In this document: in pieces, positions 19,137-28,602 of the stretch
Layout of the letters: each line of letters starts with the position of its first letter
Position numbering within the stretch: position 1 is the first letter of the stretch
Assembly (NCBI GenBank): GCA_017502125.1
Contig: JAFVVN010000047.1
Span: 1 to 64,000, forward strand
DNA length: 64,000 nucleotides
Reading direction: 5' to 3'
From: Bacteroidales bacterium
GTDB lineage: Bacteria; Bacteroidota; Bacteroidia; Bacteroidales; UBA932
The notes under the pieces: generated by a model
What the model saw: only the letters and a program-made list of their open reading frames with translations
The model's database searches: none
Told to the model about the DNA's origin: nothing
Position numbers and translations under genes: made by a program

Positions 19137-21125
19137 CTATAAGTTCCGAAGGATTTCCAGCACCCGGTCACCCAGTTCGGACTTGACACGGATATGGTCC
19201 TTGACCGAGGTCACGAAAGGGTTCGCCTCGAAGAAGGAACCACGCACCTGCATGAAATCCTCCATCCTTTCCTCCTCGTCTCCGTCGGCACCGAAGCTGG
19301 TCATCACGCTGAGCGAGAACTCCTTGCGGGCATCCTCATATATAAGGTTATCCAGTCCGACCACAGAACTCTTCCATCTGCTGACTATTTCCATCAGTTT
19401 CTCGGCGGAAACCGTAGCCAGATCGACATCATATTCGTTTTCCAGCACCTTGTAGGCCCATTTCCACTCATACTCGTAATAGTTTGCATGAATCTCGGCA
19501 AAGCGCGCATTGATGGCTTCGACATCTGCGAGCACTCCGCTACACACATCATCCAGCAAGGCAGCCACAGCATCCTTGGGAGCAATCATTCCTGCAATGT
19601 CCACCCAGTCCCCTTCTCCGAACCTGACTTCAGGCACCAGAGCCTCACGCAGCTGTTCGATGGAAGAAAATTGCGAATTCATTATCTTGGTGATCAGGGA
19701 GTTACCCAAGAACTTATCAATGGCCATCCCATAGTACCTGAGACCGTTCTTCAGGGACGAACTCCTGATCTTTCCGCTCTGATACGTGTAGGCATCCGAA
19801 TTCACACCTGACACCTTCTGCAGCCTCTTGAGTATCTTCACGCCCTTGAGCATCTTGTGGATGGTATATGGACTGAGGAGGTTGTAGTTTATCTGGTCAA
19901 GTCTGTCCGGATCCTGACGGGCATCGCGGCGAGGCCATTTCTTCGCGTCACGGATGGTTCCAACACTCTTGAGGTTGGCTCCCGGCATTATGAACGAGGT
20001 GTTCTGCTGCTCAATGAGGTACGAAAACGGAAGATCGGACGTATCCTGATGACTGACGTGCCGTCCCATCACCAGAGAGAAGGCTCCCACCTTGGCAGGC
20101 CATAATATATATGAGTCTGATGCCGTCTTGGCTCCCCTCTCCATGATTCCCTGATGGATAGGTCCGAGCTTGTACATATGGTTGCTCTGGTTCGAACCCG
20201 AACCGGCATTCATGAAGGAGAACATTCCGGCGATAAGAAGGGTGGACTTATGATGAGTCACGGTGAAAGGCCCCGCAAATATGGCACATGCCTCTCCGTT
20301 TTCTCCCTGGCAGTTGCCGAAGAAAAGCGAATCGGTGGCTGAATAGTTATGCCCGAGCCGGCAGGCCTGCCCCACGAAGCAGCGCGAGAAAGTCACACCA
20401 TCCTCGACATTTGATCCGCTGGATATTATGAAATCATCACCGATTACATTGACGCCGATATGCACAGGGGCATGCACATTACTGTTTATGGTTCCGTTCT
20501 TCAGACGCGAAGCGCCCTCGATCTTGGCATAGTCTCCAACCTTGACATTCTTTATGTATCCGGCATCCACGATGGTCACATGAGCACCGATCCGGCCGAC
20601 AGCCGACGCAACATTCTCTACATAACGTCCTATCACAGAGCGTAGTGCAGCCACCATCTCCGGCATATGTCTGTACAGGGCCATCACATAGGCGGTCTGA
20701 GCCGTAAGACGGTCGAATATCATGACCTCCCTTCCACCGGTCTCGTTCAGGACCGCCACCTCGACCCCATTGCCGAATGTACTCACGCCATCGGTCAGGA
20801 TTATATCAACATTCTCAATGAACGAGTCATGCCCTATCTCATAATTGGCTATATAGTTCTTGACATTCTCTATGCAGCAGTCATCCCCCACAACTACATT
20901 ATGCAGGGTTGCATTATATATTCCGGAATGCTTCCTCATGCCTCCAGGCATCGCGAAGTCCTTCCTGAAAACTCCCAAACGCACATCACCCGAAAAACGC
21001 ACATTCCTGACATATCCCGCAGAGAATCCCTCCGCAACCACTACCCTGGTCCAGTCTTCTGCCGCACAGGACTGTGACTCAAGCATCTGAATTTCCTCCG
21101 TCGTGAGGAGTCTGTATCCATTCAT
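19137..21125 (-). CDS. DUF4954 family protein (left-handed beta-helix)
   Basis: A 662-residue protein conserved in Bacteroidetes and spirochaetes, function unknown. Residues about 60-370 contain the irregular hexapeptide pattern of a left-handed parallel beta-helix (NVVVGDDCCIENVKNYI, NVKVGDYAKIEGAS, VIGDDFIISSGSNVEDG), as in nucleotidyl- and acyltransferase-type sugar enzymes. The C-terminal 250 residues are helical. No signal peptide. Its 5' end overlaps the 3' end of recX by 47 bases, so it is probably co-transcribed with recX and the genes upstream. A sugar-phosphate nucleotidyltransferase-like role is possible, but no catalytic motif was seen. Confidence 0.82.
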   Translation of the reverse strand: MNGYRLLTTEEIQMLESQSCAAEDWTRVVVAEGFSAGYVRNVRFSGDVRLGVFRKDFAMPGGMRKHSGIYNATLHNVVVGDDCCIENVKNYIANYEIGHDSFIENVDIILTDGVSTFGNGVEVAVLNETGGREVMIFDRLTAQTAYVMALYRHMPEMVAALRSVIGRYVENVASAVGRIGAHVTIVDAGYIKNVKVGDYAKIEGASRLKNGTINSNVHAPVHIGVNVIGDDFIISSGSNVEDGVTFSRCFVGQACRLGHNYSATDSLFFGNCQGENGEACAIFAGPFTVTHHKSTLLIAGMFSFMNAGSGSNQSNHMYKLGPIHQGIMERGAKTASDSYILWPAKVGAFSLVMGRHVSHQDTSDLPFSYLIEQQNTSFIMPGANLKSVGTIRDAKKWPRRDARQDPDRLDQINYNLLSPYTIHKMLKGVKILKRLQKVSGVNSDAYTYQSGKIRSSSLKNGLRYYGMAIDKFLGNSLITKIMNSQFSSIEQLREALVPEVRFGEGDWVDIAGMIAPKDAVAALLDDVCSGVLADVEAINARFAEIHANYYEYEWKWAYKVLENEYDVDLATVSAEKLMEIVSRWKSSVVGLDNLIYEDARKEFSLSVMTSFGADGDEEERMEDFMQVRGSFFEANPFVTSVKDHIRVKSELGDRVLEILRNL

Positions 21126-21576
21126 CTTTCCTTATTATACTTTCCATGGCCGAAGCCACCTCGTCATACTTATATCCGCGGCCCAGGGCAAACCTAAGCA
21201 GTTTCATACGGACCTGCGGGTCATCCTTCAAGGCGCGGTACCTGTTGTCCAGCAACCTTTCAAGCCGGGCCTCCGCCTTATCATCATCAATTTCCTCCAA
21301 GGCCCTTGCAATCAACTCATGCTCAATTCCCTTGCCAGACAGCACATATCTTATCTTCGCTTCACCCCAACCTGAAATCATCGCCTTCTCACGCGCATAG
21401 GCTGAAGCATAGCGGAAATCATCGACATATTTCTCCGAGACCAGCACATCCAGAATCTCCTTTGCACCCTCCCTGTCTCCTTCAAGGGCCTCTGCCGCCT
21501 TCTTCAATATGTCGGAGCTGCAATATTCCCTGCGGGAACACTGCCTGCGTAATCTGTTCAATATCTTTTCTTTCAT
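21079..21576 (-). CDS. recX: RecX-family regulatory protein
   Basis: RecX binds RecA filaments and limits recombinase activity. The product is 165 residues from MKEKILNRLRRQ; an ATG further upstream (21648) would read through the end of the neighbouring gene and adds non-homologous residues. Three-helix repeats typical of RecX are seen (SRREYCSSDIL, LVSEKYVDDFRYASAYAREK, GWGEAKIRYVLSGKGI). It lies 14 bases after the patatin gene and overlaps the DUF4954 gene. recA itself is 3.7 kb away on the other strand, so RecX is not in the recA operon here. Confidence 0.88.
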   Translation of the reverse strand: MKEKILNRLRRQCSRREYCSSDILKKAAEALEGDREGAKEILDVLVSEKYVDDFRYASAYAREKAMISGWGEAKIRYVLSGKGIEHELIARALEEIDDDKAEARLERLLDNRYRALKDDPQVRMKLLRFALGRGYKYDEVASAMESIIRKDEWIQTPHDGGNSDA

Positions 21577-21590
21577 AGATTTGTCAGGAA

Positions 21591-23978
21591 TCAGAAATTG
21601 TATCCTGCACTCAGATAGATTCCCACGCTGTCTGTAATATTCGACCAATGGATATTTGCCTTTATAGGTCCGAAGATGGTGTCATAGGCATATTCCACTC
21701 CTGCACCGAAATATCCCAGTCCCTCGGCATAATGAACAAAACTGTCACAATCACGGGCATAGTTGAGAATTCCTGTAAGGTAATGGTTCTTGGCAAGCCT
21801 GAACCTGTAGTCTGTCCTGAATATAGTCAGGATATTCTTCATTGCCGCCAGGTTCGTCATCCCTATGAACGGCATCTGCTGATCCACATATCTTCCGGCA
21901 AGAGAACCACCGACCGCATTGAAGAACGGCACCGGCACCTCCTCTCCAAAAAGGAAACGCATATTGAATGAAGGAATGAAGGCAAATATATTTCCCACAG
22001 GAACCACCACCTTGGCATCCGCCGTCACAGTCTGGAAAGGACGTATGCCGGTCGGGAAACCTGCGAAGGTCCATGAATATGAAAGCCCCGCATCAACACC
22101 TCTGGTCGGGAAATATCCGTCATCACAGGTATCGGTCCTGCCGTCCAGGAACAATGACATGAAGTCATTCTTGAGAAGGCTGAAGTCATAATCACCCATG
22201 ATCTGCGAGGACTTGAGGTCACGCACATTGAAGTAGTCATTCCTCAAACCGCCCTTTATGTCCAGCCATTTCCACTTGATGTTGGAGAGATAGAGTTCCT
22301 GACGCATATTCAGGAAGCTGAAGCTCAGGTCATTGTCCCGGAAATTCAGAAGATTCATATCAGTCCATCTCACCGATGCCGATGCATTGATGGTCGGGAT
22401 CTTAGGTGTATCGTAGGCCCAATGCAGCTGACAATACGGATTCGCGCTGACCTTGCCGACAAAGTCGAGCTTATGTCCCTGAAGACGATGGGCATTGAGG
22501 CCGAGATTCATGAGCACCGACACTATCTCCTCAGTGTCAGCCCTTACTCCAAGACCCAACTGATGGACCGGTCCCTTCTTGCAGTTCAGAACCAGACGGA
22601 AAGGTTCTTCCGAGCCCAGAAGCTCATAGGTCACATAATCATATGCCTGGGTGCTATATATCTGTGCCACAATATGTTCCAGGTCACCCTTGCTTATCTT
22701 CTGTCCGAACTTGAGATGCAGCCTGTTCTTGAGCATGGCCTTCTCCCTCGGCAGCACCCCTCTTACATCCACATCGGCAATCACCAGGGAATCAGAATGG
22801 AAATCAAAGGCCTTCGGCTTCCTCACGCTGACATAGTCCTCTTCTGTACGTCTGGCCACATCACGCAGAAGCGAATCCTGAGCCTTGGCAGCCTGCCAGC
22901 CTCTCGCCATAATGGTATCCACAGCCTCGGTACTGAAACTCAGAGAGTTGAATTCCGGCAGCCAGGGCTTTATCTTCACATCCGGAATCTGCACATTGAC
23001 CTCGAACACATCACGTCCCAGCATATCCAGACCCTGGACTATTATATCACCTATATTGTTGACATCCATATAGGTGCGCTTAGCCTGAGAGAGATCCACA
23101 CCTATTATGATATCCGCTCCCATCTCCCTTGCGAGAGCCGTCGGATAGTTATCCCTCAAGCCACCGTCCACCAGCACCATTCCCTGGGTCTTCACCGGTG
23201 CAAACACACCTGGGATGGACATCGTGGAGCGCATGGCATCGTTTATCTTTCCGCTATGCCATACCTTCGCCTTTCCTGAAACCATATCTGTAGCTATGCA
23301 CACATACGGTATTGGAAGAGTCTGGAAATCAATGGAATCCTGATAACCTATGGTCAATGAACTTATGAGATTGCTTACATTCTGACCCTCGATATAGGCA
23401 GAAGGCAGACTTCCCAGAAGGTTATGCTTCAGGAAGTCAGCGCCATCCTCATTATCTGCTCCGATATGCAGGATCTCATGTTTTCGGACATCATCAAGGG
23501 CATGTTCGCTGGCAAGCTTCATCTTATAGTAGTCCCTTTCATAATAGAAAGGTATGGATATGAGATATTTTTCCTTGTATTTCATATCCGTATAAGTGAT
23601 GTACTCACGTGATAGCTTATCGCTCATCACCCAGTTCCAGTCCATGTTCCTGACTATGGTGTCCATCTCTTCGGGAGAATATCCCAGAGCATAAAGGCCT
23701 CCTATCAGTCCACCCATACTTGTTCCCAGAACCATGTCCACAGGAATTCCCAGTTCCTCTATATATTTTATCACGGAAACATGGGCAGTACCTTTGGCAC
23801 CGCCTCCGCTGAGGACCAGGGCTACAGTAGGGCGTACCTTTCTGATTTCCGCCATCCTCTCCCTCATGCGGTTCACAGCAATCGAGTCTCCCTTAGGGTC
23901 TACGCTATATGCATAAGCAGTCCGTGCACTTCCAAGCGCACATACGATAATGAGAAGAAATGACAGGATACGTTTCAT
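21591..23978 (-). CDS. Patatin-like phospholipase fused to a POTRA/beta-barrel outer-membrane domain
   Basis: Surface or periplasmic lipase-type protein of 795 residues. The start at 23978 gives a signal peptide (MKRILSFLLIIVCALGSART). Patatin domain: oxyanion loop GGGAKG at 58-63, nucleophile S87 in GTSMG, dyad aspartate in DGG at 271-273. A POTRA-like segment follows at about 385-450 (GVLPREKAMLKNRLHLKFGQ), then a barrel of the BamA/surface-antigen type ending in YLSAGYNF, with a C-terminal aromatic. Domain order equals Pseudomonas PlpD (type Vd autotransporters). Placed between rlmN (4-base gap) and recX. Confidence 0.9.
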   Translation of the reverse strand: MKRILSFLLIIVCALGSARTAYAYSVDPKGDSIAVNRMRERMAEIRKVRPTVALVLSGGGAKGTAHVSVIKYIEELGIPVDMVLGTSMGGLIGGLYALGYSPEEMDTIVRNMDWNWVMSDKLSREYITYTDMKYKEKYLISIPFYYERDYYKMKLASEHALDDVRKHEILHIGADNEDGADFLKHNLLGSLPSAYIEGQNVSNLISSLTIGYQDSIDFQTLPIPYVCIATDMVSGKAKVWHSGKINDAMRSTMSIPGVFAPVKTQGMVLVDGGLRDNYPTALAREMGADIIIGVDLSQAKRTYMDVNNIGDIIVQGLDMLGRDVFEVNVQIPDVKIKPWLPEFNSLSFSTEAVDTIMARGWQAAKAQDSLLRDVARRTEEDYVSVRKPKAFDFHSDSLVIADVDVRGVLPREKAMLKNRLHLKFGQKISKGDLEHIVAQIYSTQAYDYVTYELLGSEEPFRLVLNCKKGPVHQLGLGVRADTEEIVSVLMNLGLNAHRLQGHKLDFVGKVSANPYCQLHWAYDTPKIPTINASASVRWTDMNLLNFRDNDLSFSFLNMRQELYLSNIKWKWLDIKGGLRNDYFNVRDLKSSQIMGDYDFSLLKNDFMSLFLDGRTDTCDDGYFPTRGVDAGLSYSWTFAGFPTGIRPFQTVTADAKVVVPVGNIFAFIPSFNMRFLFGEEVPVPFFNAVGGSLAGRYVDQQMPFIGMTNLAAMKNILTIFRTDYRFRLAKNHYLTGILNYARDCDSFVHYAEGLGYFGAGVEYAYDTIFGPIKANIHWSNITDSVGIYLSAGYNF

Positions 23979-23982
23979 GGCA

Positions 23983-25047
23983 CTATTTATTATGTTCTCC
24001 CGCAAGCATGCCGCAAGCCGCAAGAATATCCTCACCCCGTGATGCCCTCACAGTGGTCGTGATCCCGGAGTTGTTAAGACGCTGCTTGAAGTTTTCAATA
24101 ATCACGCCCGGGGACGTTTCATAAGGAAAATCCGGAATCTTATGGAAACGTATGAGGTTCATTCTGCATTCCAGTCCCCTGAGCATCCTGATCAAGGCAT
24201 CTGCATGTGCCTTGGTATCGTTGAATCCGGAGAACATCGTATACTCGAAGCTCACACGTCTCTGACCCGTGAAGTCATACTGCTTGATGAGGTCTATGAC
24301 CTCCTGGACAGGCCATGCGCCCTGGGCAGGCATCACACTCAGACGCTCCGGTCCGAAAGGGTCATGAAGACTGACCGCAAGATGGCACCTGCACTCGTCC
24401 AGATATCTTTTAAGGTTAGGAAGCACTCCGATGGTGGACACAGTGATTCTTTTAGGGCTCCATCCGAACCCCCAGTCCGCAGTGAGGATCTCTATTGCCC
24501 TCATCACATTCTCATAGTTGTCCAAAGGCTCTCCCATTCCCATGAACACGGTGTTCGTGAGTCTGTCCGATTCATCCACCGCAATGAACTGGGATATTAT
24601 GTCTGCTGCAGACAGATGACCGTGAAAGCCCTGACGGCCAGTCATGCAGAATCTGCATCCCATACGGCAGCCGGACTGGGATGAGACACAGAGTGTAGCA
24701 CGGTCGTCATCCGGGATCATCACAGCCTCCACGGCTCCGGACTCAAGTTCCTCCTCCGTGCAGACAGGGTTCAGTCCCCGCTTATGGGAACACTTCACCG
24801 GGAAAAGGTATTTCTTCGTTCCGTCAGAAGACACCTGCAGACCCGCATAGGGAGTTACTCCCACCTCATATTTTTCACTCAATGCAGCACGCGCAGCCTT
24901 GGACAGGTTGGTCATATCATCGATGGAGCGCACCTTCTTCACATAAAGCCACTGGGCAATCTGCTTGGCAGTAAAGCCAGGCAGTCTCTCCTGGGCGACA
25001 ATCGCCTTCAGCTCCTCAAGATTCTTTCCTAAAAGTTTTATCTTCAT
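23983..25047 (-). CDS. rlmN: Dual-specificity 23S rRNA / tRNA adenine-C2 methyltransferase
   Basis: Radical-SAM enzyme that methylates A2503 of 23S rRNA and A37 of certain tRNAs. The 4Fe-4S cysteines are C127, C131 and C134 (GCRMGCRFC). A methyl-carrying cysteine is near the C-terminus in ILAACGML. Other markers are FMGMGEPLDNYENV and LAVSLHDP. 354 aa, standard length. First gene of the rlmN-patatin-recX-DUF4954 run on the minus strand. A TATATTTG -7 element lies about 25 bases upstream of the ATG. Confidence 0.95.
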   Translation of the reverse strand: MKIKLLGKNLEELKAIVAQERLPGFTAKQIAQWLYVKKVRSIDDMTNLSKAARAALSEKYEVGVTPYAGLQVSSDGTKKYLFPVKCSHKRGLNPVCTEEELESGAVEAVMIPDDDRATLCVSSQSGCRMGCRFCMTGRQGFHGHLSAADIISQFIAVDESDRLTNTVFMGMGEPLDNYENVMRAIEILTADWGFGWSPKRITVSTIGVLPNLKRYLDECRCHLAVSLHDPFGPERLSVMPAQGAWPVQEVIDLIKQYDFTGQRRVSFEYTMFSGFNDTKAHADALIRMLRGLECRMNLIRFHKIPDFPYETSPGVIIENFKQRLNNSGITTTVRASRGEDILAACGMLAGEHNK

Positions 25048-25103
25048 CTGATGAATTTATTGTCGTATCTACAAATATACATCTTTTTTCGCACATTATT
25101 TTC

Positions 25104-25124
25104 ATGTGCCGTATCTTGGCACAT
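25104..25124. promoter_or_regulatory. Inverted repeat in the rlmN/recA divergent region
   Basis: Perfect 7-bp arms ATGTGCC (25104-25110) and GGCACAT (25118-25124) around GTATCTT. Position upstream of recA would suit an SOS-type operator, but the sequence is not a known LexA box. Confidence 0.35.
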
Positions 25125-25151
25125 ACGGTATATAACTTTGCTGCCGAAAAG

Positions 25152-25184
25152 TTGGAGATGTTCCAGTTTTTTTGATTATTTTTG
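25152..25184 (+). promoter_or_regulatory. Probable recA promoter
   Basis: TTGG (25152-25155; one mismatch to TTTG), 21-base spacer, TATTTTTG (25177-25184); recA ATG at 25238. Confidence 0.55.
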
Positions 25185-25237
25185 CTACGCCCGACGGAAC
25201 AGTTCCAAAGGCATATAACATTTAAATTTTTACATTT

Positions 25238-26266
25238 ATGGCTAAAGAAGAAGTACAGGAAAGTACCGGCATCAATGCTGCGAAACTCAAGGCATTGCAG
25301 GCGACGATTGACAAGATTGAGAAAGACTATGGCAAAGGTACGATCATGAAGCTGGGAGATCAGCCAAAATGGGAGGTTTCGGTCATTCCGAGCGGTTCCA
25401 TTGCGCTTGACGCGGCACTCGGCATCGGAGGTTACCCTCGCGGAAGGGTCATCGAGATCTATGGACCGGAATCCAGCGGTAAGACCACACTCGCCATCCA
25501 CGCGATTGCACAGGCTCAGAAACAGGGCGGAATAGCTGCAATCATCGACGCCGAGCATGCCTTTGACCGCACATACGCCAAGAATCTGGGCGTAGACCTT
25601 GACACATTGCTCATTTCGCAGCCTGACAACGGAGAACAGGCTCTTGAGATTGCAGACAATCTCATCCGCTCCGGAGCGATCGACATAATCGTCATCGACT
25701 CTGTGGCAGCCCTCACTCCAAAGGCCGAGATCGAAGGTGAGATGGGAGACTCGAAGATGGGACTTCAGGCAAGACTCATGAGCCAGGCCCTCAGAAAGCT
25801 CACGGCAAACATCAGCAAGACAAACACATGCTGCATCTTCATCAACCAGCTCCGCGACAAGATCGGCATCATGTTCGGCAATCCGGAGACCACCACAGGA
25901 GGTAACGCCCTCAAGTTCTACGCATCCGTGCGTGTGGATGTGCGCCGTACCACCCAGATCAAGGACGGTGACGAGGCTCTCGGAAACCGCACGAAGGTGA
26001 AGATCGTGAAGAACAAGATGGCTCCACCTTTCAAGAAGGCCGAATTCGACATCGTGTTCGGAGAAGGAATATCACATGTCGGTGAAGTCATCGACCTCGG
26101 TGTGGAATATGACATCATCAAGAAGAGCGGCTCATGGTTCAGCTACGGAGAGAGCAAGCTGGCTCAGGGACGCGAGGCTGTGAAAGCTCTCCTGACAGAC
26201 AATGTGGAGCTCTGCGATGAGATCGAAGCAAAGATCCGCGAAGCGCTCAAGAACGTACAGGACTGA
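25238..26266 (+). CDS. recA: Recombinase RecA
   Basis: DNA-dependent ATPase for homologous recombination and SOS induction. Walker [10 protein letters not shown] at residues 76-84; the conserved [11 protein letters not shown] and [21 protein letters not shown] blocks are intact. 342 aa, normal for Bacteroidetes. Single gene with its own promoter upstream and a strong hairpin downstream. The C-terminus ends in an acidic tail ([13 protein letters not shown]). Confidence 0.98.
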   Translation: MAKEEVQESTGINAAKLKALQATIDKIEKDYGKGTIMKLGDQPKWEVSVIPSGSIALDAALGIGGYPRGRVIEIYGPESSGKTTLAIHAIAQAQKQGGIAAIIDAEHAFDRTYAKNLGVDLDTLLISQPDNGEQALEIADNLIRSGAIDIIVIDSVAALTPKAEIEGEMGDSKMGLQARLMSQALRKLTANISKTNTCCIFINQLRDKIGIMFGNPETTTGGNALKFYASVRVDVRRTTQIKDGDEALGNRTKVKIVKNKMAPPFKKAEFDIVFGEGISHVGEVIDLGVEYDIIKKSGSWFSYGESKLAQGREAVKALLTDNVELCDEIEAKIREALKNVQD

Positions 26267-26280
26267 CATTGATCACCGAT

Positions 26281-26324
26281 TGAATAAAGGTCTGAGGAGT
26301 CGGAACTCTTCAGACCTTTATTCA
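26281..26324. terminator. Bidirectional terminator between recA and the phosphorylase gene
   Basis: 15-bp perfect arms (TGAATAAAGGTCTGA, 26281-26295; complement 26310-26324) with a 14-base middle that can add GAGT/ACTC pairs. A/T-rich outer ends serve both strands. Confidence 0.85.
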
Positions 26325-26341
26325 TTATGCCTGCTCCAGGG

Positions 26342-27211
26342 CTACTCTGCGAGTTTTTCCAGACAGAGTTCGATGAGCTTACGCACCTGAGGCTTGTAGT
26401 CAGGATTGCTTGCCTTGTGATGACGGTGGGCTATGATGCAGCAGACAGTTCCGGCATTGTGCCCGAGATGGGCGGCCAGACCTGCAATGGCTGAACCTTC
26501 CATCTCGAAATTGGTCACCTTTTCCTCACCGAAACGGAAACTCTCGAAAGAGTCCACCATATCAGGCATTGCAAGAGGGACACGGACGACACGCCCCTGA
26601 GGTCCGTAGAATCCTGAAGCTGCGATGGTCATTCCCTTATACGTACAGTCACGGAACTTCTCGATCATCTTCTCTCCCGCCCTCACGAAATATGGATCGG
26701 GAAGATGCCTGTCCCAGTTTGTATGCTTCTTGAATGCCTCCTCTATGTCAAGCATGGCAATGCTGTCACGGTCCGCATACCAGTTCAGGAGTCCGTCACA
26801 TCCCACGGAGATATGCGAGAACACGAAGGCTCCAAGAGGAATCTCCGGCTGGATAGCTCCGGATGTTCCGATACGCAGGATGTTGAGGGTCCTGTGCTCG
26901 GGCTTGACCTCACGTGTCTCGAAATCCACATTGGCAAGAGCATCAAGCTCATTCATCACTATGTCTATATTATCCGTTCCGATACCGGTGGAAAGAGCAG
27001 TCATCCTGACTCCCTTGTACTTTCCTGTCACAGAGACAAATTCACGTGAAGCATGTCTGAATTCCTTTTCATCAAAATACTCCGCTATCATGTCGACTCT
27101 GCCCGGATCCCCCACCAGAATCACATTGTCTGCAAGTTCCTCCGGACGAAGGTGAAGGTGGAAAACCGATCCGTCCCCATTGATTATAAGTTCTGATTCT
27201 GCTATTCTCAT
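26342..27211 (-). CDS. Nucleoside phosphorylase (uridine phosphorylase-like)
   Basis: Salvage enzyme that splits a nucleoside with phosphate into base and ribose-1-phosphate. PNP/UDP-1 fold markers are VGDPGRVDMIAEYF (phosphate-binding Gly and Arg), STGIGTDNI, RIGTSGA and the base/ribose-binding FEMEGSA near residue 240. At 289 aa it is close to the longer Bacteroidetes uridine phosphorylases, but purine specificity cannot be excluded. Stands alone between two divergent/convergent partners. The nuclease-bearing susCD locus elsewhere in the window could feed it. Confidence 0.85.
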   Translation of the reverse strand: MRIAESELIINGDGSVFHLHLRPEELADNVILVGDPGRVDMIAEYFDEKEFRHASREFVSVTGKYKGVRMTALSTGIGTDNIDIVMNELDALANVDFETREVKPEHRTLNILRIGTSGAIQPEIPLGAFVFSHISVGCDGLLNWYADRDSIAMLDIEEAFKKHTNWDRHLPDPYFVRAGEKMIEKFRDCTYKGMTIAASGFYGPQGRVVRVPLAMPDMVDSFESFRFGEEKVTNFEMEGSAIAGLAAHLGHNAGTVCCIIAHRHHKASNPDYKPQVRKLIELCLEKLAE

Positions 27212-27299
27212 AATTGCGCGATTTAATTCCGATTAGCTTTCAAATATAGTTTTTTACTTTGAATTTTCCTATTTTTGCCCGTCCAAACTCAACAAGACC

Positions 27300-27719
27300 A
27301 TGTGGCAGAGAATCCAAACACTATACCTCGGAATATCGACGGCGCTCATCTTCTCAATGTTCTTCTGCACCTTCGCCACCGTGATAGGTCCTGACGGAGC
27401 AGAAATAACCATAGGTTATCATGAGAAGCTGGCATACCTCACAATGCTTATAATGCTCTTCACCGCCCAAGTGGCTGCAACTGCAAGTTTCAAGGCAATG
27501 TTCCTTCAGGCGAGGGTGAGCATCATAGCAGCGCTGATGGCTGTCGGGCTCCAGATATGGCTTGGTGTGGACTTCCTCCGCTTCCGCAATGAGATGGTGT
27601 TTTCGTTCACGATGCTCTTCCCTTTGGCTGCCGCCATTCTTGATTTCATGGCAGCCAGAAGGTCTCTGGTGGATGAAATGACCCTCACTGCAATAAAACT
27701 AAAGCGCAAACGAAAATGA
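27300..27719 (+). CDS. DUF4293 family integral membrane protein
   Basis: Small Bacteroidetes-specific protein of unknown function: 139 aa with four predicted membrane segments (about 8-28, 45-62, 72-92, 98-118) and a strongly basic C-terminus (KLKRKRK). The opening MWQRIQTLYLG is characteristic of the family. It overlaps the start of the LytTR gene by 4 bases, so the two are coupled and the protein may work with that regulator. A TATTTTTG -7-like element is at 27270-27277. Confidence 0.85.
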   Translation: MWQRIQTLYLGISTALIFSMFFCTFATVIGPDGAEITIGYHEKLAYLTMLIMLFTAQVAATASFKAMFLQARVSIIAALMAVGLQIWLGVDFLRFRNEMVFSFTMLFPLAAAILDFMAARRSLVDEMTLTAIKLKRKRK

Positions 27720-28600
27720 ACAGAAAACTCCCGGAATATCTTTTAGGTAAATACCAGCTGATCGGAACGGTAACGTTCTCGGTCCTTTTTGCAGTGGTAT
27801 ACCTGAACATGTCGATTCCGTTTTCGGACACCGCCTGGTTCGGACTGGGCGACTCCGTCATGTTCCTATATACCCTGCTTTTCATCATTGTATCACTGAT
27901 CATACTCATCACCAGCCGCATATTCATGTACACTTCAAAGAAGCTGTTCGAAATGACATATGTGGAATACACACTCTGGTGCCTGGCAGAGATAATCATG
28001 ATCTGCGGCCTCTATACATGGATAACCACCGACTGGGCCGCGCCGCACTCCGAGGTAGCCCTGAAGGTGTTCGGTCGCGCGATGAACAACGGAGTGGTGG
28101 CCCTGGGAGTCCCATATATCATCGCCGGAATGTATTTCGCCATCATAGACAAGAACAATACGATCAGACTGATGAACTATGAGAATGTGGTCACCGACGA
28201 GCCAGCCAGACCGGAAGCCCTGCATAAGGTGACTCTGTTTGACAATAACGGAAGTCTCAAGATGTCAGTGAATCCTGACAGCCTATATTACATCGAGTCT
28301 GATGACAACTACATAAAGGTTTGGTACACAGACAATAAGGGCACACTGCAGCCATACATCCTACGCTGTCGTCTGAAGACAGTGGAAGCCAGTTTCAAGG
28401 GGAGCGGCCTGATAAGGTGCAACAGAAAATACATCGTCAACCTCAACAAGGTGGTTACCCTCAGAAAGGAAAACGATGGATATATTCTCGTACTGGACAA
28501 TGTGAGCATCCCACCGATTCCTGTCACCAAGACATACACTGACGCAGTCCTGAGCCATTTCACAGAGACAAGTCCTCTGCTGGAACCGATGGAAGAATAG
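27716..28600 (+). CDS. Membrane-anchored LytTR-type DNA-binding regulator
   Basis: One-component regulator with about four membrane segments (residues 14-130) followed by a cytoplasmic LytTR DNA-binding domain (about 165-285; markers LYYIESDDNYIKVWY and GLIRCNRKYIVNLNKV). No receiver domain is present, so the signal is probably sensed in the membrane. LytTR proteins bind repeated TAC-containing sites near promoters (family knowledge). Coupled to the DUF4293 gene and convergent with prfA, with 2 bases between the stop codons. Regulon unknown. Confidence 0.85.
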   Translation: MNRKLPEYLLGKYQLIGTVTFSVLFAVVYLNMSIPFSDTAWFGLGDSVMFLYTLLFIIVSLIILITSRIFMYTSKKLFEMTYVEYTLWCLAEIIMICGLYTWITTDWAAPHSEVALKVFGRAMNNGVVALGVPYIIAGMYFAIIDKNNTIRLMNYENVVTDEPARPEALHKVTLFDNNGSLKMSVNPDSLYYIESDDNYIKVWYTDNKGTLQPYILRCRLKTVEASFKGSGLIRCNRKYIVNLNKVVTLRKENDGYILVLDNVSIPPIPVTKTYTDAVLSHFTETSPLLEPMEE

Positions 28601-28602
28601 AT

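Noticed and set aside
22422..23279. 285-codon plus-strand frame
   Set aside because: Antisense to the patatin gene; histidine- and leucine-rich, no domain.
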